49,027 bases of DNA from Pseudosporangium ferrugineum (GCF_003002065.1 NZ_PVZG01000032.1:1-49027), one strand, 5' to 3'; positions 8,559-16,874 are shown, numbered from the stretch's first letter. The notes: generated by a model from the letters alone, not told the origin. Numbers and translations: made by a program.

Positions 8559-10352
8559 ATGACCCTTCCCGCAGGCGTTTCGCGGCGCAGTGTGCTGGCC
8601 GCTACCGCCGCCGGCGTCGCCGCTCCCGTCATTGTCTCCGGCGCCGCCGAGGCGCACCCCGGCGGTCACGGCGCCAGGACGTACGACCTGACCGTGCTCG
8701 GCACCTCCGACACGCACGGCAATGTCTACAACTGGGACTACTACAAGGATCTCGAGTACGACGACAGCGCGCACAACGATGTCGGGGTCGCGAAGCTCGC
8801 CGCGCTGGTGAATCAGATCCGTGCGGAGCGGCGGGGCAAGGCCACGCTGGTGCTCGACGCCGGCGACACCATCCAGGGCACGCCGCTGGCCACCTACTAC
8901 GCCAAGCAGGAGCCGATCACCGAGACCGGCGAGCGGCACCCGATGGCGCGGGCCATGAACGTGCTGCACTACGACGCGGTCACGCTGGGCAATCACGAGT
9001 TCAACTACGGTCTGCCGCTGCTGCACCTCTGGATCCGCCAGCTGGGCTTCCCGGCGCTCGCCGCCAACGCCGTCGACGCGCGGACGGGCCGGCCGGCCTT
9101 CACGCCGTACGTGATCAAGAAGGTCTCCCTCGGCAAGGGCGCACCGACGCTGCGGGTCGGGATTCTGGGCCTGACCAATCCGGGCGTGGCGATCTGGGAC
9201 CGGGCCAACGTCGAGGGCAAGCTGGTCTTCAAGGACATGATCGCGACCGCGGCGAAGTGGGTGCCGATCATGCGCGCCCGCGGCGCCGACCTCGTGCTGA
9301 TCTCCGCACACGGCGGCGACAGCGGCACCAGCAGCTACGGCCCCGAACTCCCCAACGAGAACCCGAGCGCGCTGATCGCCGAGCAGGTCCCCGGCATCGA
9401 CGCGATCCTGTTCGGGCACGCGCACAACAACGTGCCGCAGCGGTTCGTGACGAACACGAAGACCGGCACGCAGGTGCTGCTCTCCGAGCCGTCGAAGTGG
9501 GGCCAGCGCCTCACCCGGATGGACTTCACCCTGGTCCGTGACCGAGGCCGATGGACGATCACCGGCCGGAAGGCCGACTCGCTGAACACCAACACGGTGG
9601 CCGAGGACCCGAAGGTGCTCGCGGCGGTGCGGTCCCAGCATGCCAAGACCGTCGCGTACGTGAACCAGGTCGTCGCCACGTCCACGCAGGAGCTGTCCGC
9701 GGCCGAATCCCGCTACAAGGACACGCCGATCCTGGACTACATCAACAGGGTGCAGACCGACACGGTGACCGCGGCGCTGGCCGGCGGGGCGTACGCGGAC
9801 CTGCCCGTGCTCTCGATCGCGGCGCCGTTCAGCCGCACCGCGGTGTTCCCGAAGGGCGACGTCAAGATCAAGGACGTGGCCGGCCTCTACATCTACGACA
9901 ACACCCTAGAGGCCGTCGTCCTGACCGGTGCCGAGGTGCGCGCCTACCTCGAATACTCGGCCAAGTACTTCGTCACGCTCCCGCCCGGTGCCACCCCGGA
10001 CCCGGCCACCATCAGCGACCCGCAGGTGCCGGACTACAACTACGACGTGTTCTCGGGCATCGACTACGACATCGACATCAGCAGGCCGGTGGGCTCCCGC
10101 ATCACCGCCCTGTCGATCGCCGGCACCCCGGTCGCCGCGGACGCCCGCTTCGTGGTCGCCGTGAACAACTACCGCCGCAGCGGCGGCGGCAACTTCCCGG
10201 GCATCGTCAAGGAGCAGGTGTACAACGCCCAGCAGGAGATCCGCCAGCTGCTGATCGACTGGGCCCAGGCGAAGGGCGCCATCGACCCGGCGGACTTCTT
10301 CGTGCCGAACTGGCGCCTGGTCCGCGAGGGCGTGCCGGTCTTCCCGGCCTGA
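8559..10352 (+). CDS. Tat-exported 5'-nucleotidase / metallophosphatase
   Basis: A 597-residue secreted enzyme. The ATG at 8559 follows AAAGG and opens a twin-arginine signal (SRRSVLA, residues about 8-14, then a hydrophobic Ala-rich run to AEA). The N-terminal calcineurin-like metallophosphatase domain (about 40-330) has the metal and catalytic motifs SDTHGN, DAGDTIQG, GNHEFNYG, SAHGGD and GHAHNN. The C-terminal half (about 370-590) is a 5'-nucleotidase substrate domain with DTPILDYIN and NNYRRSGGGNF stretches. It should hydrolyse extracellular nucleotides, 2',3'-cyclic nucleotides or related phosphate esters to recover phosphate and nucleosides; substrate cannot be told from sequence. It stands alone, 88 bp after the STAND gene, and is followed by a strong hairpin. 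A 20-bp duplication spans its stop codon. Confidence 0.9.
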   Translation: MTLPAGVSRRSVLAATAAGVAAPVIVSGAAEAHPGGHGARTYDLTVLGTSDTHGNVYNWDYYKDLEYDDSAHNDVGVAKLAALVNQIRAERRGKATLVLDAGDTIQGTPLATYYAKQEPITETGERHPMARAMNVLHYDAVTLGNHEFNYGLPLLHLWIRQLGFPALAANAVDARTGRPAFTPYVIKKVSLGKGAPTLRVGILGLTNPGVAIWDRANVEGKLVFKDMIATAAKWVPIMRARGADLVLISAHGGDSGTSSYGPELPNENPSALIAEQVPGIDAILFGHAHNNVPQRFVTNTKTGTQVLLSEPSKWGQRLTRMDFTLVRDRGRWTITGRKADSLNTNTVAEDPKVLAAVRSQHAKTVAYVNQVVATSTQELSAAESRYKDTPILDYINRVQTDTVTAALAGGAYADLPVLSIAAPFSRTAVFPKGDVKIKDVAGLYIYDNTLEAVVLTGAEVRAYLEYSAKYFVTLPPGATPDPATISDPQVPDYNYDVFSGIDYDIDISRPVGSRITALSIAGTPVAADARFVVAVNNYRRSGGGNFPGIVKEQVYNAQQEIRQLLIDWAQAKGAIDPADFFVPNWRLVREGVPVFPA

Positions 10353-10382
10353 TCCTTCGCGCCTTCCCGGCCTGATCCTTCG
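10340..10382 (+). repeat. Direct repeat spanning the nucleotidase stop codon
   Basis: The 20 bases at 10340-10359, which include the TGA stop, recur exactly at 10363-10382 (period 23). Confidence 0.85.
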
Positions 10383-10416
10383 TGGCGCACCCCGGTCCCG
10401 GCAGGGGTGCGCCACG
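10381..10416. terminator. Hairpin terminator after the nucleotidase gene
   Basis: A perfect 13-bp stem (10381-10393 with 10404-10416) closes a 10-base loop between two convergent genes. There is no U-run, as is common for actinobacterial terminators, so it may serve both strands. Confidence 0.65.
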
Positions 10417-10434
10417 CCGGTCACCGTGGCCCGC

Positions 10435-10530
10435 GCCGGCCTTCGCGGCTCGCGCCCTTCTGGCTGCCGCGCCGGCTTTCGTGGCTCGCGCCCTTCTGGC
10501 TGCCGCGCCGGCCTTCGTGGCCCGCGCCGG
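10435..10530. repeat. 36-bp tandem repeat, two full copies and one partial
   Basis: Units start at 10435, 10471 and 10507. They run right up to the stop codon of the convergent membrane-protein gene at 10531. Copies differ at two positions. Confidence 0.8.
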
Positions 10531-11664
10531 TCATCGGCTCCCGAGGGGTTTCCAGTTGCCCTGCGCGTCGGAGCTCACGAGCACCCGCCCGGTCCGCCCC
10601 CCACTCAGCGTCAGCTCGCACAGGTAGTCGCGCTTCTCCCCGGCCCACTCGCCCGCGGCCCGGCACTCGGCCTTGGTCGGGCTGATGTTCGCCTTGGCCA
10701 GCTGCCCGTCGTGCAACACGTTGTCCTCGAGCGCCTTGACCGTGGCGCCCTCGCGGAGCTGCACGTACACCGGAATCCCCACCGACACCACCGCGGTCAT
10801 CATGAGGAACGAGCTGACCAGCGCCGACACGACGAACGTCAGCCAGTAGGGCGCGGTGCTGTTCCGCCCCCGGCGCGCCTGCCCCGCCCGCCGAACCGCG
10901 GAGAAAACCCCCAGAACATTGAAGAACAGCGTAAAAACGGCAACAGGCCAGACTTTCGGCGCCTGCGCCCGGGCCGCATTCCGCATTTCCTCCGGGTACG
11001 GTACGAGCAGACCCCCCACCTGAGGCACCGAACCGTACGGCGCGACAGCCGCGGCCGGACCCTCGTCGGCGGGCGGCGGGTCCGGGGCGGGACTCTGCGT
11101 CACCCACGGAGGCGCGGTCGGATAGGCGGACGGCGGACTGACCGCGACCTGCCCCGACGCGTCATGCCCCGGGTACCCGACGACCTCATGATCGCCGTAG
11201 CCACCCCCGCCCCCCGGGTACTGCCCGTAGCCGTCCGGCGCCTGCTGCCCGGCCTGGTGCCCCGCCTGCTGCCCAGCCTGATAGCCGGCCTGCTGCCCCG
11301 CCTGGGCCGAGGTGTGGTACCCGGCCTCGGCCTGATACCCGGCCGCCGGTCCGGCTTGATACCCGGCCGCCGGTCCGGCTTGATACCCGGCCGCCGGTCC
11401 GGCTTGATAGCCGGCCTGGTGGTCGTAGGCGGCCGGGGCCTGGTGCCCGTAGCCGGCCGCCGCCTGGTGACCGGCGCCGTGGTGCTGTCCGTAGACCTGC
11501 TGATCCTGCTGTCCATGGCCGGGCACGTGATGCTCCGCCCCTGCCTGCGCCGGCACCCCGGGTTGCACGGGAACCTGATAGCCGGCCGGCGGATACTGCG
11601 CGTGGCCCGCGGCGAACTGCGGATAGTCCGCGCTCGCCGGGCCGTACGGGATCTGCGTGGTCAT
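10531..11664 (-). CDS. Gln/Tyr/Gly/Ala-rich membrane protein with C-terminal extracytoplasmic domain
   Basis: A 377-residue protein. The ATG at 11664 follows GGAAAGG at 8 bases; an in-frame start 69 bp earlier lacks such a site. Residues 1 to about 160 are low complexity, with repeated AGYQAG and QQAG motifs encoded partly by an exact 24-bp DNA repeat. A Pro-rich stretch follows. Then come a first hydrophobic segment (VWPAVFTLFFNVLGVFSAV-like), a basic loop, a second membrane helix (LTFVVSALVSSFLMMTAVVSV), and about 85 residues with two cysteines that would lie outside. The layout resembles actinobacterial DUF4190-type proteins with disordered N-termini. No enzymatic motif. Function unknown; a cytoplasmic scaffold tethered to the membrane is a guess. 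Confidence 0.7.
   Translation of the reverse strand: MTTQIPYGPASADYPQFAAGHAQYPPAGYQVPVQPGVPAQAGAEHHVPGHGQQDQQVYGQHHGAGHQAAAGYGHQAPAAYDHQAGYQAGPAAGYQAGPAAGYQAGPAAGYQAEAGYHTSAQAGQQAGYQAGQQAGHQAGQQAPDGYGQYPGGGGGYGDHEVVGYPGHDASGQVAVSPPSAYPTAPPWVTQSPAPDPPPADEGPAAAVAPYGSVPQVGGLLVPYPEEMRNAARAQAPKVWPVAVFTLFFNVLGVFSAVRRAGQARRGRNSTAPYWLTFVVSALVSSFLMMTAVVSVGIPVYVQLREGATVKALEDNVLHDGQLAKANISPTKAECRAAGEWAGEKRDYLCELTLSGGRTGRVLVSSDAQGNWKPLGSR
11341..11412 (-). repeat. 24-bp tandem repeat inside the membrane-protein gene
   Basis: Three near-identical units at 11341-11364, 11365-11388 and 11389-11412 encode an eight-residue Gly/Tyr/Gln/Ala/Pro motif. Slippage would change protein length without breaking the frame. 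Confidence 0.9.
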
Positions 11665-11801
11665 GCGGGGGGCCTTTCCGGTAGCGGCTCGGGTGCAGCG
11701 CCGTGCCAGAGTCCCCTCCATCGGCCGGCTCACCCGCTACTTGAGGACACCCCGGCTCCGAAACCGCGCACCCGCGGCACCGGCTCCGCGCTCACGCTGC
11801 C

Positions 11802-11883
11802 GGCCACCGCCCCACGTCCCGGCCGGCCGCCCCACGTCCCGGCCGGCCGCCCCACGTCCCGGCCGGCCGCCGCCCCACGTCGC
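11802..11883. repeat. 20-bp tandem repeat, about four copies
   Basis: Units of 19-23 bases containing GCCCCACGTCCC. This is part of a 626-bp gene-free stretch (11665-12290) that holds the promoter side of the membrane-protein gene and, further on, the 28-bp repeat. I see no credible gene in that stretch: reading frames across it are repeat artefacts. Confidence 0.85.
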
Positions 11884-12077
11884 CGCCGAACCGAGCAGCA
11901 TGTTTCGGCCGGATCCGCAGGGTTCTTCCTCCCCGCGATCGCGAATTGATCGTTCTCCGCCTCGCTGCCGCCGTCTCCCGGGCAACCGCGCGTCCGGCCG
12001 CGTCCGGCCGAGTCGACCCGGCCCGCGCGCGTCGTCAGGCAACTCGCCCGCGGCCGGTCGTGGCCACGGGCGACCGC

Positions 12078-12290
12078 GGGGCTGGTGGTGGTCGCGGGTG
12101 AGCGCGGGGCTGGTGGTGGTCGCGGGTGCGCGCGGTGCTGGTGGTGGTCGCGGGTGCGCGCGGGGCTGGTGGTGGCCGCGGGTGCGCGCGGTGCTGGTGG
12201 TGGCCGCGGGTGCGCGCGGGGCCGGTGGTGGCCGCGGGCGAGCGCGGGGCCGGCGAGCGCGGGGCCGGTGAGCGCGGGGCTGGTGGTGCG
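12078..12290. repeat. 28-bp tandem repeat after the MerR gene
   Basis: Seven units begin at a strict 28-bp spacing (marker C at 12082, 12110, 12138, 12166, 12194, 12222, 12250), then two shortened 15-bp units. The array abuts the stop codon of the MerR-type gene at 12291. The period is not a multiple of three, there are no spacers, and copies vary by a few bases. Confidence 0.9.
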
Positions 12291-13133
12291 TCAGGCGCCG
12301 GCCGGGTTCACCGCGACCTGCATCTCGGTCACCCACTTCCGCTGGTCGGGCGGGCAGTCGAGGTACACCTCGCGGGCGTACCCGGGTGCCACCGTGCGGT
12401 AGTCGTTCGCGTCGATCCAGGTGGCGATGAGCTGGCCCGTACGGAACGCTTCTGCCATGGGGCCGTGGTGCACGAGCGTGGCGGCGTACGGGATCGGGGG
12501 AAGCTCGACCACGTCGAAGCCGGCGTCCGCGGGCACCGCGCCGCCGATCGGGAAGGCCGCGTGCACGGTGATCGACTCGTCGGAAGGACCGTGCGGGTCC
12601 GGCAGGTAGTACGCCAGCGGCGGGGCGACCGGCGTGATGCCCAGGGCCGCGAGCCGCTGCTGGAGCTGCGGGTAGAGCGGCGTGAGCGCCTCGGTGATGT
12701 CGGCCCCGTCGTAGCTGGAGGCGGGCGCGGACAGTTCGGCGACCCGCAGCGGCGGGATGCTCTTGAGAATGACGTCCCCGGTGTCCATATGTCCCTCGGT
12801 CTCGATCATTCGGAGACGCGCGTCGACCCGGGCCAGCCGCGCGGCGGACGCGTCGATCTCCGCGGCCAGCTGCGCCCGTCGCAGCCGCAACATGCCGCGC
12901 AGCTCGCCGGCCTCGACCTTCTCGTCGAGCATGGCCTGCACCTGCTGCAACGAGAACCCAAGATCCTTGAGCGCGAGCACCCGGTTGAGCACCGGCAGCT
13001 GACCGGCGGCGTAATACCGGTACCCACTGACCGGATCAACCCGAGCGGGCCGAACCAGCCCGATGGCGTCGTAGTGCCGCAGCATCCGGACGGACACCCG
13101 GCCCAGGGCGGCGAAATCTCCGATACTGAACAT
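12291..13133 (-). CDS. MerR-family regulator with GyrI-like effector-binding domain
   Basis: A 280-residue transcription factor. Residues 1-70 are the MerR winged helix: FSIGDFAALGRVSVRMLRHY then the wing GYRYY. A dimerisation helix spans about 75-115 (rich in Leu/Ala/Arg/Glu). From about 125 on is a GyrI/Bacterial-transcription-activator effector domain ending in the strand pattern EVYLDCPPDQRKWVTEMQVAV, which in this family binds small hydrophobic or cationic molecules. The ATG follows GGAGG. A perfect palindrome sits 21 bp upstream, next to a TTGACT -35 box, so the gene is probably autoregulated. No other target gene is divergently placed. The ligand is unknown. Confidence 0.93.
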   Translation of the reverse strand: MFSIGDFAALGRVSVRMLRHYDAIGLVRPARVDPVSGYRYYAAGQLPVLNRVLALKDLGFSLQQVQAMLDEKVEAGELRGMLRLRRAQLAAEIDASAARLARVDARLRMIETEGHMDTGDVILKSIPPLRVAELSAPASSYDGADITEALTPLYPQLQQRLAALGITPVAPPLAYYLPDPHGPSDESITVHAAFPIGGAVPADAGFDVVELPPIPYAATLVHHGPMAEAFRTGQLIATWIDANDYRTVAPGYAREVYLDCPPDQRKWVTEMQVAVNPAGA

Positions 13134-13153
13134 GGTTCCTCCACCCTCGGCCC

Positions 13154-13173
13154 TGACACAGTGTCAGAGTCAA
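13154..13173 (-). promoter_or_regulatory. MerR-type operator and -35 box
   Basis: TGACACAGTGTCA at 13154-13166 is a perfect 13-base palindrome. On the minus strand it directly follows TTGACT (13173-13168), the usual layout for MerR/GyrI genes where the regulator sits in the spacer. A good -10 box is not obvious. Confidence 0.7.
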
Positions 13174-13206
13174 GCCCCCACGTCCCCGCAACCACCCAGG
13201 CCCGCG

Positions 13207-13298
13207 CCACCGCCCGGTCCGCGTGCCACCGCCCGGTCCGCGTGGCCACCGCCCGGGCCGCGCGTTACCGCCCAGTCTGCGCGCCGCCGCCCGGCCGC
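13207..13298. repeat. 19-20-bp tandem repeat between the MerR and kinase genes
   Basis: About five degenerate units with the core (C)CACCGCCCGG start near 13207, 13226, 13246, 13265 and 13285. The array ends against the kinase stop codon at 13300. Confidence 0.75.
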
Positions 13299-13299
13299 G

Positions 13300-14802
13300 T
13301 CAGTTGGTGACGGTGTCTCCGCCGCCACCGTCTCCGCCGCCGCCCTCTTCGGTGGGCGTGGTGGTCGGCGTGGTCGTGGGCGGTGTGGTCGTCGGCTCGG
13401 TCGCCGGTGGCGTGGTGGTCGGCCTCGTCGGTGTCGGCGTCGAGGTGCCGGTCGTCGGCGCGGTCGGGGCGGTCGGCTTCGAGGGCTTCGTGGTCGTGGT
13501 CTGCCGGGGCGTCGAGCCGTTCGGGCGTTCCGGGGCCCGGGTCGGCTGCTCCTCCTCGGTCTCGGTCGGCTCGTCCGAGGGAACGGCCGCCTCCGACTCG
13601 GTGGGCACCACCGCAGGGCCGGGGGACTGCTTGTCCTTCGCGTCCCCGCTGGACATGTAGATCGCCACGCCCAGACCGCCGGCCAGCAGGAACAGCAGGA
13701 TCACCGTGATCAGGACGGCGAGCTGGCTCTTCGACTGCCGGGGCCGGACCGGGGCGGGCGGGGGAGCTGCCTCCAGCAGGTTGCGCTGGACGGGCATGGT
13801 GCGGCCGGGGGCACCGGGGCTCATCGGCCGGGTCAGCGCCGTGCCGGTCAGCGACTGCCCGTTCATCCGGGCGCCGGTCACCGCGGCCCCGCTCAGCGAG
13901 GTGCCGGTCACGGCCGGCCGGACCATCGCCGTACGCGTCATGCCCGTGCCCGTCTGGGCCCGCCAGTCCAGGGCCCCCGCCGCGGCCAGCGCGGCCTCGG
14001 CGAACTCCGCGGCACTGGCGAACCGGTCCGCCGGATTCTTCGCCATCGCACGGCTGATCAGCTCGTGCACCTCCGGCGGGGCGAGGTTCTCCGGCAGCGG
14101 GTCGGGATCGTCCTCGAGGTGACGCAGCGCCACCTGCAGCGCGTTGTCGCCGTCGAAGGGCGGAACCCCGGCAATGCAGTGGTACGCCACAGCGCCCAGC
14201 GCATAGATGTCCGTGGCGGGACTCACGTTGCCCTTCGCCACCTGCTCGGGAGCCATGTAGAGAGCGGTGCCGACGATGGCGTTGAGCCCGGTGACACTGG
14301 TCACGGCGGCCGACCGGGCGACGCCGAAGTCGACCAGGATCACCGTGCCGTTGGGCTTGACGATGAGGTTGCCCGGCTTGACGTCACGGTGGACGGTGCC
14401 GTTCTCGTGCGCGGCGTGCAACGCGTCGGCCGCCTGCGCCACGATCGACATGGTCTCGCCGACCGCTAGCCGGCCCTGCTCCTTGAGCCGGGCGGAGAGC
14501 GGCTCCCCGTCGACGAACGCCATGACCAGGTATGCACATTGGTCCTCGTCGTCGGCGTTCCCGGCGCTGTAGTCGTAGACCTCGACCACCCCGGGGTGCC
14601 GGAACGCGGCCATCATCCGGGCCTCGCCGTAGAACCGGGCGGCGAACTCCGGGTCGGTCAGCATGGCGCTGCGCAACACCTTGACAGCGATCGTACGGCC
14701 GAGCACCACATCGGTGCCCCGCCACACGTCACCCATGCCACCGGTGGCGATTCGCTCGTCCAACCGGTAGCGGTTGTCCAGGAGACTTCCCGAACTGAGC
14801 AC
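13300..14802 (-). CDS. PknB-like transmembrane serine/threonine protein kinase
   Basis: A 500-residue receptor-type kinase. The catalytic domain (about 12-275) has the glycine loop ATGGMGDVW, Lys41 in AVKVL, HRDVKPGN at 138-145 (Asp140), DFG at 158-160 and MAPEQ. A linker with five pentapeptide-like units (about 299-323) follows. Then there is one membrane helix near 360-385 and a Thr/Pro-rich outer tail with a Gly-rich end, but no PASTA repeats. It probably senses something at the envelope and phosphorylates cytoplasmic targets. The start is GTG; a TAGATA -10-like box ends nine bases before it, so the transcript may be nearly leaderless. A second kinase of different type lies about 3 kb away. 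Confidence 0.93.
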   Translation of the reverse strand: MLSSGSLLDNRYRLDERIATGGMGDVWRGTDVVLGRTIAVKVLRSAMLTDPEFAARFYGEARMMAAFRHPGVVEVYDYSAGNADDEDQCAYLVMAFVDGEPLSARLKEQGRLAVGETMSIVAQAADALHAAHENGTVHRDVKPGNLIVKPNGTVILVDFGVARSAAVTSVTGLNAIVGTALYMAPEQVAKGNVSPATDIYALGAVAYHCIAGVPPFDGDNALQVALRHLEDDPDPLPENLAPPEVHELISRAMAKNPADRFASAAEFAEAALAAAGALDWRAQTGTGMTRTAMVRPAVTGTSLSGAAVTGARMNGQSLTGTALTRPMSPGAPGRTMPVQRNLLEAAPPPAPVRPRQSKSQLAVLITVILLFLLAGGLGVAIYMSSGDAKDKQSPGPAVVPTESEAAVPSDEPTETEEEQPTRAPERPNGSTPRQTTTTKPSKPTAPTAPTTGTSTPTPTRPTTTPPATEPTTTPPTTTPTTTPTEEGGGGDGGGGDTVTN

Positions 14803-15152
14803 CAGCGGACCTATCTACTCGGGTGAAGCCACGGCCGGAACGCAAGAACTCGCCAGGGCGCGAGCCGCGCACAACGATACAGATTCCCCACCTCCCACGG
14901 CGAGGTCGGTCGGTTGCGGAACGAGCACGCCGAAGGAGCCCACCAACCAGGCGAACAACCGGAAATTGCCGCCGAACGGACGCCCCCGCCACCCACCGGA
15001 TCCACCGCGTGACGCCCCGCATCCAAGAGCCCCCGCATCCCCGCGGCACCCCGAGTCCAGCCACCACCCCAAGGGGCCCCACCGCCGACCCTCAGGTCTC
15101 CGCTCGCCCTCGGCCTACTGCGCAGCGCCCGCCCTCCGCGCGGGCTCGCTCC
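14803..15152. other. Gene-free stretch upstream of the kinase
   Basis: With the repeat that follows, 14803-15355 carries no credible gene. It holds the promoter side of the PknB-like gene (minus-strand TAGATA at 14817-14812) and otherwise unremarkable GC-rich sequence. Long frames here lack ribosome sites and are made of repeat-derived residues. Confidence 0.6.
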
Positions 15153-15290
15153 TCCGCGTAGCGCCCGCTCTCCGCGTAGCGCCCGCTCTCCGCGTAGCGC
15201 CCGCTCTCCGCGTAGCGCCCGCTCTCCGCGTAGCGCCCGCTTCCCGTGCAGCGCCCGCTCTCCGCGCAGCGTCGGTCCTCCGTGCAGCTC
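15153..15290. repeat. 18-bp tandem repeat, about eight copies
   Basis: Units containing TCCGCGTAGCGCCCG start at 15153, 15171, 15189, 15207 and 15225, with degenerate copies near 15242, 15261 and 15279. It lies about 65 bp past the stop of the YdeI-family gene. Because 18 is a multiple of three it makes open frames in several registers that are not genes. Confidence 0.88.
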
Positions 15291-15355
15291 GAGCTCGTCG
15301 TCGGGCCGCGGCCCACCGCCCGGCGCACCATCATCGGCCGAGCCGGGCCGCCGGG

Positions 15356-15931
15356 TCATCGGCGGGTCAGCGGTGGCACGGTCCGGCCGGCGGCCGAGTC
15401 GGCCACGAGCTGGGCGAACCGGCGCTCGCGGGTCTCGGCGCGCTTCGCGCTCACCACCCAGTGGATCGCGGCGCGGCGATAGGACGGCGACTGTGCTGTG
15501 AACCAGGCCCATGCCTTCTCCTCGCTGCGGAACCGGGCGGTCTGCTCGTCGTCGAGAACGGCGTCGGCGGGCTGCTCGTACGAATAGGGGGCGATCTTGT
15601 CGGGTTTTCGGTTCTCGAAGGCCTCGAGGCCGGCCGGATGCATCAGCCCCGCCGCGGTCAGCTCCGCGATCTTGGCGATGTTGACGGTGCTCCACACGCT
15701 GCCCCTGCGGCGCGGCGTGAAGCGGACCTGGTAGCGGTCCTCGTCGATGCGGCGCCCGATGCTGTCGATCCACCCGAAGCACAGCGCCTGGGCGATCGCC
15801 TCGGTGTGCTTCACGCTCGGCCGGCCGGTGTGCTTCTTGTAGTAGCCGACGAACAGCTCCGGCGCGTCGGCGTGGTGCTGCTCGAACCACGCGCGCAACT
15901 CGGCCTCGGAGGCGAAGAAGACGGGTTCCAT
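15356..15931 (-). CDS. YdeI/OmpD-associated family protein
   Basis: A 191-residue cytoplasmic protein. ATG 15931 was chosen over one 30 bp upstream because the family normally begins at EPVFFASEAELRAWFE. Conserved family stretches include LFVGYYKKHTGRPS, EAIAQALCFGWIDSI, QVRFTPRRRGSVWS and the C-terminal helix AIHWVVSAKRAETRERR. The family (YdeI, Pfam OmdA-type) is widespread. Its biochemical role is poorly defined; some members are linked to antimicrobial-peptide resistance. It stands alone between two repeat arrays. Confidence 0.88.
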   Translation of the reverse strand: MEPVFFASEAELRAWFEQHHADAPELFVGYYKKHTGRPSVKHTEAIAQALCFGWIDSIGRRIDEDRYQVRFTPRRRGSVWSTVNIAKIAELTAAGLMHPAGLEAFENRKPDKIAPYSYEQPADAVLDDEQTARFRSEEKAWAWFTAQSPSYRRAAIHWVVSAKRAETRERRFAQLVADSAAGRTVPPLTRR

Positions 15932-16072
15932 GCCGAGGACCCTAGATCCCGGGTACGACATTTAGCCCCCCGCCGGCCCGCGTCGCACAATGATCACCTG
16001 ACCAGCGCTCACGGCCCGACGGCATGGCCCCTGAGGCATCGACCACACCCGCGGCGGAGGACACCGGGCCGA

Positions 16073-16217
16073 GCCGCGATCAGCCGTGGCCGCCAAGCCG
16101 AGTCGCGATCGGCCGTGGCCGCCGCGTCGAGCCGCGATCGGCCGTGGCCGCCGCGTCGAGCCGCGATCAGCCGTGGCCGCCGGGTCGAGCCGCGATCAGC
16201 CGTGGCCACCGGGCGGC
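16073..16217. repeat. 29-bp tandem repeat, five copies
   Basis: The marker CGCGAT recurs at 16075, 16104, 16133, 16162 and 16191, exactly 29 bp apart. It lies about 30 bp past the stop of the 11-mer-repeat protein gene and fills most of the 315-bp gap 15932-16246. No spacers, so not a CRISPR array. Confidence 0.9.
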
Positions 16218-16246
16218 GAAGGGCCCCGTCCGGCAGCCACGACAGG

Positions 16247-16798
16247 TCAGTTGTCGTACGTGGGAGTGACGACGATCGCAGTCTCCGCCATCTCCAGCTC
16301 CTCGTTCTCGGCCCGGCGCTCCGCGGCGGCCCGCGCGGTCGTCGCCGCGGCCCAGCCCAGTGCCACGCCGACCAGGCTCGCGCCGAGGATCAGCCCCCAG
16401 GGCAGCCCGGGCCTGCGGCCCGCGAGGGCGTTCGCCGCCAGGTTGGCGCGCGCCCAGGCCTCGTCCGTGACCGCGCTCACCCGGGCACCCGCCTTGCCGG
16501 CCAGCTTCTGGCCCTGCTCGCCGGCCTTGCCGGCCAGCCTGTGGCCCTGCTCACCGGCCTTGCCGGCCAGGCTGTGGCCCTGCTCACCGGCCTTGCCGGC
16601 GAGCTTGTTGCCCTGTTTGGCCGCCTTGTGCCGCTGCTTGGCGGCCTTGCCGGCCAGCTCGGTGACCTTCGCGCCGGCGAAGCCCGCGGTGATCTTGCCG
16701 GCATCCTTGGCGCTCTCGCCGGCGGAAGCCATGGCCGACGACAGGTAGTCCCAGGCCTCGGCGGCGGTCCGCTCGGCCGTGCTCTTGCGAGAGAACAT
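16247..16798 (-). CDS. 11-mer-repeat (LEA-like) protein with a C-terminal membrane helix
   Basis: A 183-residue protein. ATG 16798 follows a GGAGG. After a Ser/Lys/Ala-rich start, residues about 45-110 consist of Ala/Gly/Lys/Gln repeats, including near-perfect 11-residue units LAGKAGEQGHS/R encoded by a 33-bp DNA repeat. The spacing and composition recall group 3 LEA and apolipoprotein-type amphipathic helices. A membrane segment (WGLILGASLVGVALGWAAA, about 135-155) follows, then an Ala/Arg/Glu-rich end. It may coat or stabilise membranes under desiccation; this is inference from composition only. It is divergent from the STAS gene, sharing a 454-bp intergenic region with an unusual direct repeat. 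Confidence 0.75.
   Translation of the reverse strand: MFSRKSTAERTAAEAWDYLSSAMASAGESAKDAGKITAGFAGAKVTELAGKAAKQRHKAAKQGNKLAGKAGEQGHSLAGKAGEQGHRLAGKAGEQGQKLAGKAGARVSAVTDEAWARANLAANALAGRRPGLPWGLILGASLVGVALGWAAATTARAAAERRAENEELEMAETAIVVTPTYDN
16491..16622 (-). repeat. 33-bp tandem repeat encoding an 11-residue motif
   Basis: The marker GCCTTGCCGG recurs at 16491, 16524, 16557 and 16590, 33 bp apart, inside the LEA-like gene. Confidence 0.9.
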
Positions 16799-16874
16799 CG
16801 TCTCGTACCTCCTGCGATCGCCGCTGCCGGCGCTCGTTGCTTGCCTGCCGACGTGCCCAGCCCGCAGAAAACGC

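Noticed and set aside
12085..12402. Plus-strand frames rich in Gly/Ala/Arg/Trp across the 28-bp array
   Set aside because: The period is not a multiple of three and the frames run into the antisense of the MerR gene.
15092..15334. Minus-strand frame with repeated ESGRYA residues
   Set aside because: It is a by-product of the 18-bp tandem repeat; no ribosome site and no sequence outside the repeat resembling a protein.
16073..16217. 29-bp repeat considered as a CRISPR array (also the 28-bp array at 12078-12290 and the 30-32-bp one at 30296-30495)
   Set aside because: Units are head-to-tail with no unique spacers, and no cas gene is in the window.
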